This document shows, piece after piece, positions 48,522 through 57,564 of a stretch of DNA of 64,000 nucleotides. The notes under the pieces are model-generated. The model had not been told where the DNA came from. It did no database searches and saw only the letters and a program-made list of their open reading frames with translations. Source of the stretch: VRUE01 sp035318745 (lineage in GTDB: Bacteria; Actinomycetota; Thermoleophilia; Solirubrobacterales; 70-9); contig DATHEA010000021.1 of NCBI GenBank assembly GCA_035318745.1, positions 1 through 64,000 on the forward strand. The letters are read 5' to 3'. Both the position numbers and the translations under genes were made by a program. Positions within the stretch are counted from its first letter, which is position 1; each line of letters starts with the position of its first letter.

Positions 48522-49906
48522 GCGGGGACGGCAGCGGGGCGCTGTTCGGGGCCAAGCGCCTCGTCGCGCGTGCGGTGGGCGCCGCCAGCCGCGCCAGCGG
48601 CCGTGGCGGTGGAACGACGCTGCCGGGGCGGCTCTTGCTGCGGCTCGACCGCCAGTCGATAGCCCGCCTCGGCGCGCAGCTCGACGACGTCACCCTGGTC
48701 AGCGCCACCAACGGCAAGACCACGACGGCGGGGATGCTGGCGGCCCTCCTCTCCGCCGACGGTCGCGTGCCCGTCTACAACCGGGCCGGCTCGAACATGA
48801 CCTGGGGGATCGCCACGGCGCTGCTCGAGCAGCGCGGCCGCGAGGGCCTGTTCGAGGTCGACGAGGCCTGGCTGCCACGGGTGACGGCCGAGCTCGATCC
48901 CTCGCTGGTGGTGCTCGGCAACCTCTTCCGCGACCAGCTGGATCGCTATGGCGAGACCGAGGCCCTGGCCGACGCCTGGGCGAAGACGGTCGACCAGCGG
49001 GCCGGCCGCACGCGTTTCGCCCTCAACGCCGACGACCCGCTGATCGCCGACCTCGGCCGCGACGAGCGGGGAAGCCGGCGCGAGGGGGTCGTCTATTTCG
49101 GTATCGACGACGATGCCCAGGCACTGCCCGAGCTGCAGCACGCCTTCGACGCGAAGCACTGCCGCCGCTGCGGTCACCCCTATGCCTACGAGCGCGCCTT
49201 CCTCGCCCACCTAGGCCACTACTCCTGCACCAACTGCGGCGCAAGGCGACCGCAACCGGAAGTGACCGCGACCCGGATCGAGCTGCACGGAATGAGCGGC
49301 TCCTCGCTGACGGTGCAGACGCCGCAAGGCGAGCTGGCGATCGAGCTGCCCCTGCCCGGCCTCTACAACGTCTACAACGCCCTCGCGGCGATCGCCGCCG
49401 GCCTGGAACTGGGGATCGCGGCGGAGCGGATCGCACCGGCTCTGAGTGAGATGCGCGGCGCCTTCGGCCGGGTCGAGACGATCGCGATCGGCGCCAAGCG
49501 GGTCTCGATCCTGCTGGTCAAGAACCCCGCCGGGACCAACGAGGTCCTGCGCACGCTGAAGCTCGAGGCCGCCGGCGGCCGGCTCGACCTCTGGCTTGCC
49601 CTCAACGACCGCATCGCCGACGGCCGCGACGTCTCCTGGGTCTGGGACGCCGACTTCGAGCTCTTGGCGGGCTCCGTCCGCCGGATCGTCTGCACCGGTA
49701 CGCGGGCGCCGGAGATGGCCCTGCGGCTGAAGTACGCCGGCTGGGCGGAGGAGTCGATCGCGGTCGAGCCGGGGATCGAGTCCTCGCTCGACCGGGCTGT
49801 AGCCGAGGCGCCCGAGCAACTCTTCGCCCTGCCCACCTATACGGCGCTGCTCGAGCTGCACAAGGTGCTCTCTGGGCGGGGGCTCACGCAGGAGTTCTGG
49901 CGATGA
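48518..49906 (+). CDS. murT: lipid II isoglutaminyl synthase, Mur ligase subunit MurT
   Basis: Works with GatD to amidate D-Glu of the lipid II stem peptide at the membrane. The Mur-ligase P-loop is VSATNGKTTTAGML (about 62-75). A four-cysteine zinc ribbon typical of MurT is inserted (Cys215, 218, 237, 240). The middle domain has NADDPLIADL and the C-terminal domain KNPAGTNEVL. Length 462 aa. The stop overlaps the next ATG; gatD is one gene further on. Confidence 0.95.
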   Translation: MSGDGSGALFGAKRLVARAVGAASRASGRGGGTTLPGRLLLRLDRQSIARLGAQLDDVTLVSATNGKTTTAGMLAALLSADGRVPVYNRAGSNMTWGIATALLEQRGREGLFEVDEAWLPRVTAELDPSLVVLGNLFRDQLDRYGETEALADAWAKTVDQRAGRTRFALNADDPLIADLGRDERGSRREGVVYFGIDDDAQALPELQHAFDAKHCRRCGHPYAYERAFLAHLGHYSCTNCGARRPQPEVTATRIELHGMSGSSLTVQTPQGELAIELPLPGLYNVYNALAAIAAGLELGIAAERIAPALSEMRGAFGRVETIAIGAKRVSILLVKNPAGTNEVLRTLKLEAAGGRLDLWLALNDRIADGRDVSWVWDADFELLAGSVRRIVCTGTRAPEMALRLKYAGWAEESIAVEPGIESSLDRAVAEAPEQLFALPTYTALLELHKVLSGRGLTQEFWR

Positions 49907-50733
49907 ACGACAGGGACCAGAGCACACGGCGGGCGGGTCCTGTCATGGGGGAAGGGGGGGCGCTGCGGGCGGGCCACGGTCCGTCCTCGACCCCCCCCTC
50001 CCCCATGCCACCCGCCCGAGATTCGTCTGTCATATGGCATGACACTGAGTGCGGAAGCTATTCGGCCGATTTCCCGCTCTGGGAGGAGCTTGCAAAGGTC
50101 GGCAGCGGGCAGGTTCTGGACCTCGGCTGCGGGACCGGGCGCGTCGCACTCCATCTTGCACGCCGCAGACACACCGTTACAGGGCTGGACATTGAGCCTG
50201 CGCTGGTGGCAGCCCACGATGAGCGAGCGCGGGAGCTTCCGGCTAACGCGGCAATCGGGGACGCCAGGGACTTCGACCTTGGGACCCAGTTCGACCTCGT
50301 GCTGGCGCCGATGCAGCTGCTGCAGCTGTTTGCCGACTCGGAGGAGCGACTGGGGTGCCTGCGCCGTGTCGCAGCTCACCTCAGCCCTGACGGAGTTGCC
50401 GCCTTTGCAATCGTGGAGTCGATGCCCGAGCCGGTCGACTCCGCCTCTCCCCTGCCCGACACGCGCGAGGTCGACGGCTGGGTCTACTCGAGCCTGCCGG
50501 TCGACGCGCTGGTGGATTCCGGCTCGATCCGGGTCCGGCGCCTACGCCAGACGGTCTCTCCAGAGGGTGAGCTCGAGGAGGAGCTGTACGAAGTCGAGCT
50601 GCAGAGGCTCGATGCCGAGACGCTTGAGGCCGAGGCGCGCAATGCCGGCCTGCGCCCGGCCGGTCGCCGCACCATCCCCCCCACCGACGCCCACGTCGGC
50701 TCGACCGCCGTCCTGCTGCGGAGGGAGTCCTGA
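49903..50733 (+). CDS. SAM-dependent methyltransferase with repeat-encoded N-terminus
   Basis: 276 aa. Residues 10-40 (RAGPVMGEGGALRAGHG, PSSTPPSPMPPA) are encoded by palindromic repeat A3. The methyltransferase proper begins about residue 43, with motif I GQVLDLGCGTGRVALHLA, VTGLDIEPALV and FDLVLAPMQLLQLF. No later ATG or GTG fits, and ATG 49903 overlaps the murT stop, so the repeat is most likely translated. It lies between the two subunit genes of lipid II isoglutaminyl synthase, suggesting a cell-envelope link, but the target is unknown. Confidence 0.8.
   Translation: MNDRDQSTRRAGPVMGEGGALRAGHGPSSTPPSPMPPARDSSVIWHDTECGSYSADFPLWEELAKVGSGQVLDLGCGTGRVALHLARRRHTVTGLDIEPALVAAHDERARELPANAAIGDARDFDLGTQFDLVLAPMQLLQLFADSEERLGCLRRVAAHLSPDGVAAFAIVESMPEPVDSASPLPDTREVDGWVYSSLPVDALVDSGSIRVRRLRQTVSPEGELEEELYEVELQRLDAETLEAEARNAGLRPAGRRTIPPTDAHVGSTAVLLRRES
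49930..50018. repeat. palindromic repeat family A, copy A3 (inside a methyltransferase gene)
   Basis: Outer arms CGGGCGGGT / ACCCGCCCG match over 9 bp. Inner arms ATGGGGGAAGGGGGGG pair with CCCCCCCCTCCCCCAT with one mismatch. The centre CGCTGCGGGCGG-CCA-GGTCCG is shared with copy A2. It is translated in the same frame as A2. Confidence 0.9.
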
Positions 50734-51470
50734 TGGAGCTTCGCCTGCTTGCCCTCTATCCGGACCAGATGAACATCTACGCCGACCGCGGCAACATCCT
50801 CTTCCTGCAGCGGCGCTGCGAGTGGCGTGGAATCGGCTTCTCCTACACCGGGGCCGGCCCTGGCGAGGGGCTGGATCCCAAGGCCCACGACCTCTTCTAC
50901 CTCGGCGGCGGCCAAGACCGCGACCAGCGTGCCGTCGCCGCCGACATGGTCGCCGACAAGCGCGAGGCGCTGGCGACGGCGGTCGACGACGGAGCCGTCC
51001 TGCTCGCCGTCTGCGGCGGCTACCAGCTGCTCGGCCACAGCTACCAGCTCGGCGAGGAGCGTCTGCCCGGACTCGGGCTGGCCGATCTGGAGACGGTGCG
51101 CGATCCGGGCGAGCGGCTGATCGGCAACGTCGCGATCGAGGCCGACCTGGGCAGCGGCCCGCAGACGATCGCCGGCTTCGAGAACCACGGCGGCCGCACC
51201 TACCTCGGCGAGAGCGCCATTCCGCTCGGCCGCGTGTTGAAGGGGCATGGCAACAACGGCAAGGACGGACATGAGGGCGTACGCCGCGACAACCTCATCG
51301 GCACCTACCTGCACGGCCCGCTGCTGCCCAAGAACGCCTGGCTGGCCGATCGCCTCATCGCCCTCGCGCTCGAACGCCGCTACGGCTCAGCGCCACAGCT
51401 CGAGCCACTGGACGACACGCTGGAGCTGGCCGCACAGGAGTGCGCCCGCGACGTGGCGCTGCGGGGCTGA
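50733..51470 (+). CDS. gatD: lipid II isoglutaminyl synthase, glutaminase subunit GatD
   Basis: Glutamine amidotransferase (CobB/CobQ type) that supplies ammonia to MurT. The nucleophile is Cys94 in LLAVCGGYQLLGHSY and the catalytic His is His194 in IGTYLHGPLLPKN, both at family positions. Length is 245 aa. ATG overlaps the upstream stop as TGATG, with GAGGGAG just before. Confidence 0.94.
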   Translation: MELRLLALYPDQMNIYADRGNILFLQRRCEWRGIGFSYTGAGPGEGLDPKAHDLFYLGGGQDRDQRAVAADMVADKREALATAVDDGAVLLAVCGGYQLLGHSYQLGEERLPGLGLADLETVRDPGERLIGNVAIEADLGSGPQTIAGFENHGGRTYLGESAIPLGRVLKGHGNNGKDGHEGVRRDNLIGTYLHGPLLPKNAWLADRLIALALERRYGSAPQLEPLDDTLELAAQECARDVALRG

Positions 51471-51501
51471 GACCCGGGCGTGCCGGGTACGGGGGGCTGA
51501 G

Positions 51502-53755
51502 ATGACACTCCTGCGCCGAGCCTCACTCCTCGCTCTCCTCGCCATCGCGGGCCTGACCGTAGCTGGGCCCGACGCGTCGGCACAGACGGATGTCGCGCCG
51601 AGCTGCGCGGAAGGCCCGGAGAGGGTCGGCGACTCGATCGTCGGCACGCCTTGCGCCGACAAGATCGTCGCGTCGCCGAGCATCGCCGCCGTCGACGGCG
51701 GTGGCGGGAACGACACGATCGTCTCCGCGCCGATCGCGGCAGGCGCCCCCTGCACCGGTGAGTGCCGTCACCTCGGCGTGGGCAGCCAGACCTTCAACGG
51801 CGGACCGGGCAACGACGTCATCTTCGGCGACCGCGGCAACGATCGCTTGAACGGCGGCGAAGGCGAAGACAGCCTCTACGGCGGCATCGGCGACGACGAA
51901 CTGCACGGTGGACCGGGCGACGACCTGCTCTCCGGCGGCTTCGGCGCCGACTCGATCGACGGCGAAGCCGGCAACGACTTCGTGCGTGGCGATGCAACGC
52001 TCGACAGGATCGTCGACAGCGGCGGTGACGGCGGCGACACGCTCAGCTTCGCCACCGGCGTGACGCCGGGTTTCCCGAACAACCCGGCACAGGGCTATCC
52101 CAGCTTCTCCAGCTATGCCGGCTTCCCGGGAGCGGGAGGTGAGCGCGGTGTCTATGTCGAGCTCGAAGCCGAGGATGGCAGCCTTGCCGACAACGGCGTC
52201 GCCCCCGACGGCGGCGGCGTCGACGGTGGCCTGGTCGAAAACGACGATCTCCAGGGGACGGACTTCGAGACGATCATCGGCACTCCCTTCTCCGACTTCA
52301 TCGTCGGCTCGGCAAGCGGCGAGACGATCTACGGCGGCGGGGGCGCCGATGTGATCCTCGGCGAAGGAGGCGACGACACGATCGATGGTGGAGCCGATGG
52401 CGACCGTTGCGAGGACGCCACTGCTGAAACCTCCTGCGAGAACGCCGGCGGGGGCGGCGTGGAGACTCGCGACCAGTCCAAAGTCAGCGTCGGCCTGATG
52501 GCACCCGGCGACGGGTCAGAACCGGCGCTCTACTTGACTGGCAGCACGGGCAACGACTCGGCTACCGCGACCTACGCGGAAGGATCTACCGACACCGTCA
52601 CCTTTGCGCTCTCCTCGGGCACGTTTGACCCCGAATCGTTCGCCGGGGGCGGTTGCCAGTCACAATCCGGCAAAGCCGTCTGCCAGCTGAGCGAAGCGCC
52701 CGACTCGCTCGTCCTCGCCGGCATGGGCGGCAACGACTCGCTGAGCACCTCCGGCTTCCCCGACACGACCTCCGTGGTCGAGATCGGCGGCGCTGGAGAA
52801 GACACCCTGACCGGCGCCGACGCAAGTGAAGACGTACTCGCCGACGGGCCGGGCGACGACACCCTGAACGGCAAGGGCGACGACGACGCTCTGCTGAACA
52901 ACGAAGGCAGGGACACGCTCGACGGCAGCACCGGCAGCGACCTCTTCCTCTCCGACTCGATCTGCGATGACGACACGATCTACGGCGGCGAAGGCGACTA
53001 CCGCGACAACGCCTCGTGGACGAAACTCGACGAACCGGTCGCGGCGCGGCTCGATACCGGCCTGGTCGGGCATCCCGTGGGTGGGCAGCCCAATTGCTCC
53101 GCAGGTGGCGAACTCGACCACCTGCAATCGATCGAGGACCTGGAGGGGACCCGCTTCGGCGACTTCTTCCACGGCGACGGCGCGAACAACCAGCTCCTCG
53201 GCCACCTCGGCGCCGACACCTACTTCGCCCTCGCCGGCGAAGACACGATCCTCGCCAACTCGGCCGACTCGGACCTCGTCATCGACTGTGGCGGGGATGC
53301 CGGCGACACCGCCTTCATCGATCGACCCACCAGCGCATATCAGGACCCGGCCCCCGTCGGCTGTGAAGACGTCTTCGAAGCGGACCCCAACAACTTCCGA
53401 CCTCCCGAAACGCCCACCGGGCCGATTTCGCCACCCGTTCAGCCATCGGCTCCGCCGAAGAAAAAGCCGGTGCAGCGCGACAGGACGCCGCCGCGAACCA
53501 GGTTCCTCCACCGCCCCGCCAAGACGGTGTTCGCCACCCACAGGTTCCGCTCGGTCAGCTTCGCCTTCGCCGCCAACGAGGCCGGCTCGACCTTTCGCTG
53601 CCGGCTCGACAAGGGCTCGTTCAAGCCCTGTCGGCTCGCCTCGCCGCTACCGCCTATCGCTCGGTCGGCACACGCTGCGGGTCTTCGCCATCGACCGCGC
53701 CGGCAACCGCGACCGCTCCCCGGCGCTGTTCTCCTTCGCGATTCGCCGTCGCTAA
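51502..53755 (+). CDS. secreted RTX-type calcium-binding protein, frameshifted near the C-terminus
   Basis: Signal peptide (1-28, cleavage after ASA), then three blocks of RTX-like nonapeptides binding calcium: GGPGNDVIFGDRGNDRL onward (about 95-155), GGGGADVILGEGGDDTIDGG (about 275-295) and GGAGEDTLTGADASED onward (about 430-495). The C-terminus is a bacterial Ig-like module ending FRCRLDKGSFKPC. There the frame shifts: one extra C near 53635, and the other frame continues with SPRRYRLSLGRHTLRVFAIDRAGN, the expected end of this module, to the TAA at 53755. The interval is 3n+1 bases, consistent with a single insertion. It is either a sequencing error or a genuine mutation. Repaired length is about 750 aa. 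Confidence 0.75.
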
Positions 53756-54183
53756 CGGCCGCTGGAGCCAAAGCCGCCGTCGCCGCGGGCGGATTCGCTC
53801 AGCGACTCCACCTCGACCGGATCGGCGAGGGCAACCGGCGTAATCACCAACTGCGCGATCCGGTCGCCCGGCTCGACCCGAAAGGTCTCGGCCGGGTCGG
53901 TATTGAGCAGCAGCACCCGCACTTCGCCCCTGTAGCTGGCATCGATCAGCCCCGGGCTGTTGACCAGCGCGATCCCATGGTCACGCGCAAGCCCCGACCG
54001 CGGCAGCACGAGCCCAGCATGCCCCTCAGGAATCTCAACCGCCACCCCAGTGCCAACACTCCACCGCTCCCCGGGCCCCAGATGAGCAGCCTCGCAGGCA
54101 TAGAGATCGACACCAGCATCTCCATCATGGGCGCGCAAAGGTACCCGGGCCTCGTCCTTCAGCTTTTCAACGCGCAGCTCCAC
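53752..54183 (-). CDS. dut: dUTP diphosphatase
   Basis: Trimeric dUTPase, 143 aa. Motifs are DAGVDLYA (motif 1), PRSGLARDHGI (2), NSPGLIDASYRGE (3), RIAQLVI (4) and the C-terminal GDGGFGSSGR (5). GTG 54183 is the start and follows a TAGGGT box. The 3' end overlaps the RTX gene by four bases, tail to tail. Confidence 0.96.
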   Translation of the reverse strand: MELRVEKLKDEARVPLRAHDGDAGVDLYACEAAHLGPGERWSVGTGVAVEIPEGHAGLVLPRSGLARDHGIALVNSPGLIDASYRGEVRVLLLNTDPAETFRVEPGDRIAQLVITPVALADPVEVESLSESARGDGGFGSSGR

Positions 54184-54191
54184 CGGCGAGC

Positions 54192-54197
54192 ACCCTA
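54192..54197 (-). promoter_or_regulatory. -10 box for dut (leaderless)
   Basis: TAGGGT on the minus strand ends 9 bases before GTG 54183 and lies just past repeat B2. Confidence 0.45.
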
Positions 54198-54211
54198 CAA
54201 CGCCCGAATGC

Positions 54212-54331
54212 GGAGCGTGGGGGTGTCCCTCCGCGCAGCGGCGTCCTCTTTTTCGCCCCGAATGCTCCCGCGGCCAGCCGCCAACTCCCCTGGCGAAAAA
54301 CCCAGCAAGCGGAGGGACACCCCCACGCTCC
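54212..54331. repeat. palindromic repeat family B, copy B2
   Basis: Arms 54212-54234 and 54309-54331 are perfectly complementary (23 bp). Inner CTTTTTCGCC (54248-54257) and GGCGAAAAAC (54292-54301) pair. On the minus strand it has the same order as copy B1 (CTTGCTGGGTTTTTCGCC first, AGGACGCCGCTGCGC last). It starts 5 bases after the hflX stop in the hflX direction. Confidence 0.88.
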
Positions 54332-54336
54332 CCTCC

Positions 54337-55659
54337 CTAAGCAGCGTCAGCAGTACGCAGATCCTCGAACCGGTGCAGCTCAGCCACCGGCACCTTGGCC
54401 CGCACGAGCACACCATCCTCCCGCTCGGTCCGGGTCAGGTCGCCAGCCACCTCGTGCAGCTCATGCAGCCGCGCGCCCTCGCTGTAGGGGATGAGCAGCT
54501 CGACCTCGGCCAGGGTGTCTTCGAATGCCCGCTCGACCCGCTCCCGCAGTGTCTCGATGCCCTCGTCGGTCAACGCGGAGACCAGCACCGCCCCCGGATG
54601 GCGCAGCAGCGCCTCGCCGCGCCCGTCTTCGTCGAGCAGGTCGACCTTGTTGAGCACCAGCAGGCGCGGCTTGTCGCCCGCGCCGATCTCCTCCAGCACC
54701 GCATCGACCGCCTCGAGGTCCGCAAGCCGGCGCTCCTCGGGCGCTGCTGCATCGACCACCTGCAGGATCAGGTCGGAGAGGACCGTCTCCTCGAGGGTTG
54801 CCTTGAAGGCCTCGACCAGTTGGTGGGGCAGCTTCTCGATGAAGCCGACCGTGTCGGTGAAGAGGAAGTCCCGGCCGGAGAGGGCGACGCTGCGCGTGGT
54901 CGGGTCGAGCGTGTGGAAGAGCCTGTCCCCCACGCCGACCTCCTCAGTTCCGGTAAGGGCGTTGAGCAGGGTCGACTTGCCGGCGTTGGTGTAGCCGGCG
55001 AGGGCGACCCGGGGCAGCGACGACTGCTCTCGCCGCGCCCGCATCACTCCGCGGTTGCGCTCCAGCCGGCCCAGCCGGCGCCGCAACGCGGCGATCCGGT
55101 CGCGGGCGAGGCGCCGATCGGTCTCGATCTGGCTCTCACCCGGGCCCCTGGTGCCGATCCCGCCACCGAGGCGCTCGAGGTGGGTCCACAGACCACGCAT
55201 CCGCGCCAGGTTGTATTCGAGCTGGGCCAGCTCGACTTGGAGCTTGCCCTCGGCAGAGTGTGCGTGGTCAGCGAAGATGTCGAGGATGACGGCGGTGCGA
55301 TCGACTACCGGCACACCCAGCGCGCTCTCGAGGTTGCGCTCCTGTCGGGGTGCGAGCTCGTCGTCGCAGGCGGCCAGGTTCGCGTCGCAGGCGGCGATCT
55401 GCTCCTTGACCTCGGCCAGCTTGCCGCGACCGAGATAGCGGTCGGGGTCGGGTTTAGCGCGCTGCTGAACCGCCTCGCCCGCGGTCGCTACGCCGGCGGT
55501 ACGGAGCAATTCCTTAAGCTCGGCGAGCGGGTCGCCGTCCTCGCTGCCGTCGGCAATGCCGATCGCCAGGGCTCGCTGGCGGGCGCGCGGATTGGAGACG
55601 CCAGCGCCGTTGGCGGCGTAGTGCGTCTGCTTGTTGCGCCCGTTCCTGGATCGATCCAC
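54337..55659 (-). CDS. hflX: GTPase HflX
   Basis: Ribosome-associated GTPase involved in ribosome splitting under stress. The N-terminal domain has DPDRYLGRGKLAEV and QVELAQLEYNLARMRG, then GGIGTRGPGESQIETDRR. The G domain has the P-loop LAGYTNAGKSTLLNAL, DTVGFIEKLPHQLVEAF and NKVDLLD. Length 440 aa. GTG 55659 lies 9 bases after TACAAT. Divergent from the epimerase gene. Confidence 0.95.
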   Translation of the reverse strand: MDRSRNGRNKQTHYAANGAGVSNPRARQRALAIGIADGSEDGDPLAELKELLRTAGVATAGEAVQQRAKPDPDRYLGRGKLAEVKEQIAACDANLAACDDELAPRQERNLESALGVPVVDRTAVILDIFADHAHSAEGKLQVELAQLEYNLARMRGLWTHLERLGGGIGTRGPGESQIETDRRLARDRIAALRRRLGRLERNRGVMRARREQSSLPRVALAGYTNAGKSTLLNALTGTEEVGVGDRLFHTLDPTTRSVALSGRDFLFTDTVGFIEKLPHQLVEAFKATLEETVLSDLILQVVDAAAPEERRLADLEAVDAVLEEIGAGDKPRLLVLNKVDLLDEDGRGEALLRHPGAVLVSALTDEGIETLRERVERAFEDTLAEVELLIPYSEGARLHELHEVAGDLTRTEREDGVLVRAKVPVAELHRFEDLRTADAA

Positions 55660-55667
55660 TCGCTTTG

Positions 55668-55673
55668 ATTGTA
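55668..55673 (-). promoter_or_regulatory. -10 box for hflX (leaderless)
   Basis: TACAAT on the minus strand ends 9 bases before GTG 55659. Confidence 0.5.
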
Positions 55674-55692
55674 GGCGTCGGGATTTCCTGGA

Positions 55693-55698
55693 TAGGCT
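55693..55698 (+). promoter_or_regulatory. -10 box for the epimerase gene (leaderless)
   Basis: TAGGCT ends 9 bases before GTG 55707 and supports that start over the in-frame ATG 55665. Confidence 0.4.
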
Positions 55699-55706
55699 TT
55701 GCGGCC

Positions 55707-56702
55707 GTGAAGGTCTTCGTCACGGGAGGAACCGGCTTCATCGGCGGCACCGTCGTTCGCCGGCTGCGCGAGCGCGGCGACGATGTCGTCTGCCTCGTTC
55801 GCAGCCCCGAGAAGGCGGCGAAAGTGACCGCTCTGGGGGCCACGCTGGCCAGCGGCGACCTCGGCGACGCCGGGGCGATCCGCAGCGGCATGGAGGATTG
55901 CGATGCCGTCGTCCACGCCGCCGCGATGTACGAGGTCGGAATCCCGGCCAAGCAGCACCCGGCGATGTGGGAGGCAAATGTTGCCGGTACCGAGCGGGTG
56001 ATGAAAGCGGCGCTGGAGGCAAAGATCCCGAAGGTCGTCTACGTCTCGACCTGCGGCGTCTTCGGCAACACCCACCAAAAGGTCGTCGACGAGACCTACG
56101 AGCACCCCGGCAAGGAGTTCACCTCCTACTACGAGGAGACCAAGCTGGAGGCGCACCGGATCGTCAAGCGCATGATCGAGGACGGGCTGCCCGGCGTGAT
56201 CGTCCAGCCCGGCGGGGTCTATGGCCCCGATGACACCTCCCAGGTGGCCGACCTGCTGCAGGAATTTTTCGCGGGAAAGCTGCCGCTCTTGCCCTTTCCG
56301 GAGTTCGGCATCTGCATGACCCACGTCGAGGACATCGCCGGCGGCATCCTGCTCGCCCTCGACAAGGGCCGGGTCGGCGAGGCCTACGTGCTGAGCGGCC
56401 CGGTGACGACGATGCGCGAGGCAGTCGAGACCGTGGCCGCGGTCAGCGGCCGCAAGGCGCCCAAGCGGGCGATGCCGACGGCGCTGATGAAGGCGCTGAC
56501 GCCGATCGGACCGCTGGTCGGCAAGCTGATGGGACAGCCACCGAACCTGCGCGAGTTGATCTCCTCGGCCGACGGCGTCACCTTCTGGGCAAGTCACGAG
56601 AAGGCCAGCCGAGAGCTCGGCTACGCACCCCGCGGCATGGAGGAGGGCTGGCGGCAGACGCTCGAAGCAGACGACCGCTTCCCCTCTCCAGTGGCTGCCT
56701 GA
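55707..56702 (+). CDS. NAD-dependent epimerase/dehydratase (extended SDR)
   Basis: 331 aa. The cofactor motif VTGGTGFIGGTVV is at the very start. VHAAAMYEVG, VSTCGVFG and the catalytic Tyr-Lys as YYEETKLEAH follow, with a C-terminal substrate domain. It resembles dihydroflavonol-reductase/sterol-dehydrogenase-like SDRs; the substrate is unknown. An MBL-fold hydrolase follows by 16 bases. Confidence 0.85.
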   Translation: MKVFVTGGTGFIGGTVVRRLRERGDDVVCLVRSPEKAAKVTALGATLASGDLGDAGAIRSGMEDCDAVVHAAAMYEVGIPAKQHPAMWEANVAGTERVMKAALEAKIPKVVYVSTCGVFGNTHQKVVDETYEHPGKEFTSYYEETKLEAHRIVKRMIEDGLPGVIVQPGGVYGPDDTSQVADLLQEFFAGKLPLLPFPEFGICMTHVEDIAGGILLALDKGRVGEAYVLSGPVTTMREAVETVAAVSGRKAPKRAMPTALMKALTPIGPLVGKLMGQPPNLRELISSADGVTFWASHEKASRELGYAPRGMEEGWRQTLEADDRFPSPVAA

Positions 56703-56718
56703 AGCCTGCGTCCGCACG

Positions 56719-57564
56719 ATGCGCGTCATCGACACGATGCATCTCGGCCGTCCCCATGTGATCGGCTGCTGGCAGGTGGATGAGGCGCTGGTCGATCCCG
56801 GACCCGAGTCCTCGCTCTCCACCCTTCTGGGCGCTCTCGGTGAGGAGCGGCCGCGGGCGCTGCTGCTGACGCACATCCATCTCGACCACGCCGCGGCGAC
56901 CGGTGCCCTCGTGCGCCGCTGGCCGGACCTCGAGGTCTACGTCCATGAGCGGGGAGCACCGCACCTGATCGATCCCGCGAAGCTGCTGGCCAGCGCCGAG
57001 CGCCTCTACGGCGATCAGATGCAGCGACTCTGGGGCGAGATCGTTCCCGTGCCCGAGGCCAACGTGAAGCCGCTCTCAGGCGGTGAGCACGTCCTCGGCA
57101 TGCGCGTCGCCTACACGCCCGGCCACGCCTCCCACCACGTCTGTTACCTGCATGAGGAAAGTGGGACCGCCTTTGTCGGCGACGTCGCCGCGGTGCGTCT
57201 ACCAGGTGTCGACCTGATCGTCCCCCCCACCCCGCCACCCGACATCGACATCGAGCGCTGGGAGGACTCGATCGGCATCGTCGAAAGCTGGCAGCCTGAG
57301 CGCCTAGCCCTGACCCACTTCGCCGCAATCGACGACCCAGCCCCACATCTGGCGCGTGTCAGGGAGCGCCTGCGCGAGGAGGCCCAGCAAGCCCGCGAGC
57401 TCTCCGAGGACGCTTACGAGCAACGTCACCGCGACCTCGTAGCCGACCACGCTGATTCCACCGATTCAGCTGAAGAGCTGATCCAATGCGTCCCACCCCA
57501 GTACCAGTGGCGCGGCCTGAACCGGTACTGGACCAAGCGCGCCGAGCAAGAGGCATCCGGGTAG
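56719..57564 (+). CDS. MBL-fold metallohydrolase
   Basis: 281 aa. The metal-binding motif is LLLTHIHLDHAAATGAL (HxHxDH); further ligands are in TPGHASHHVCY, AFVGDVAAV and LTHFAAIDD. The C-terminal 60 residues are helical and charged. Glyoxalase II or related thioester hydrolase activity is possible. Its last codons and TAG stop lie in the left arm of repeat D2. Confidence 0.85.
   Translation: MRVIDTMHLGRPHVIGCWQVDEALVDPGPESSLSTLLGALGEERPRALLLTHIHLDHAAATGALVRRWPDLEVYVHERGAPHLIDPAKLLASAERLYGDQMQRLWGEIVPVPEANVKPLSGGEHVLGMRVAYTPGHASHHVCYLHEESGTAFVGDVAAVRLPGVDLIVPPTPPPDIDIERWEDSIGIVESWQPERLALTHFAAIDDPAPHLARVRERLREEAQQARELSEDAYEQRHRDLVADHADSTDSAEELIQCVPPQYQWRGLNRYWTKRAEQEASG

Noticed and set aside
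51502..55668. Open frame of nearly 1,400 codons continuing from the RTX gene
   Set aside because: After 53640 it runs antisense through dut and hflX with no protein-like features; the RTX protein ends at 53755 after correcting one base.
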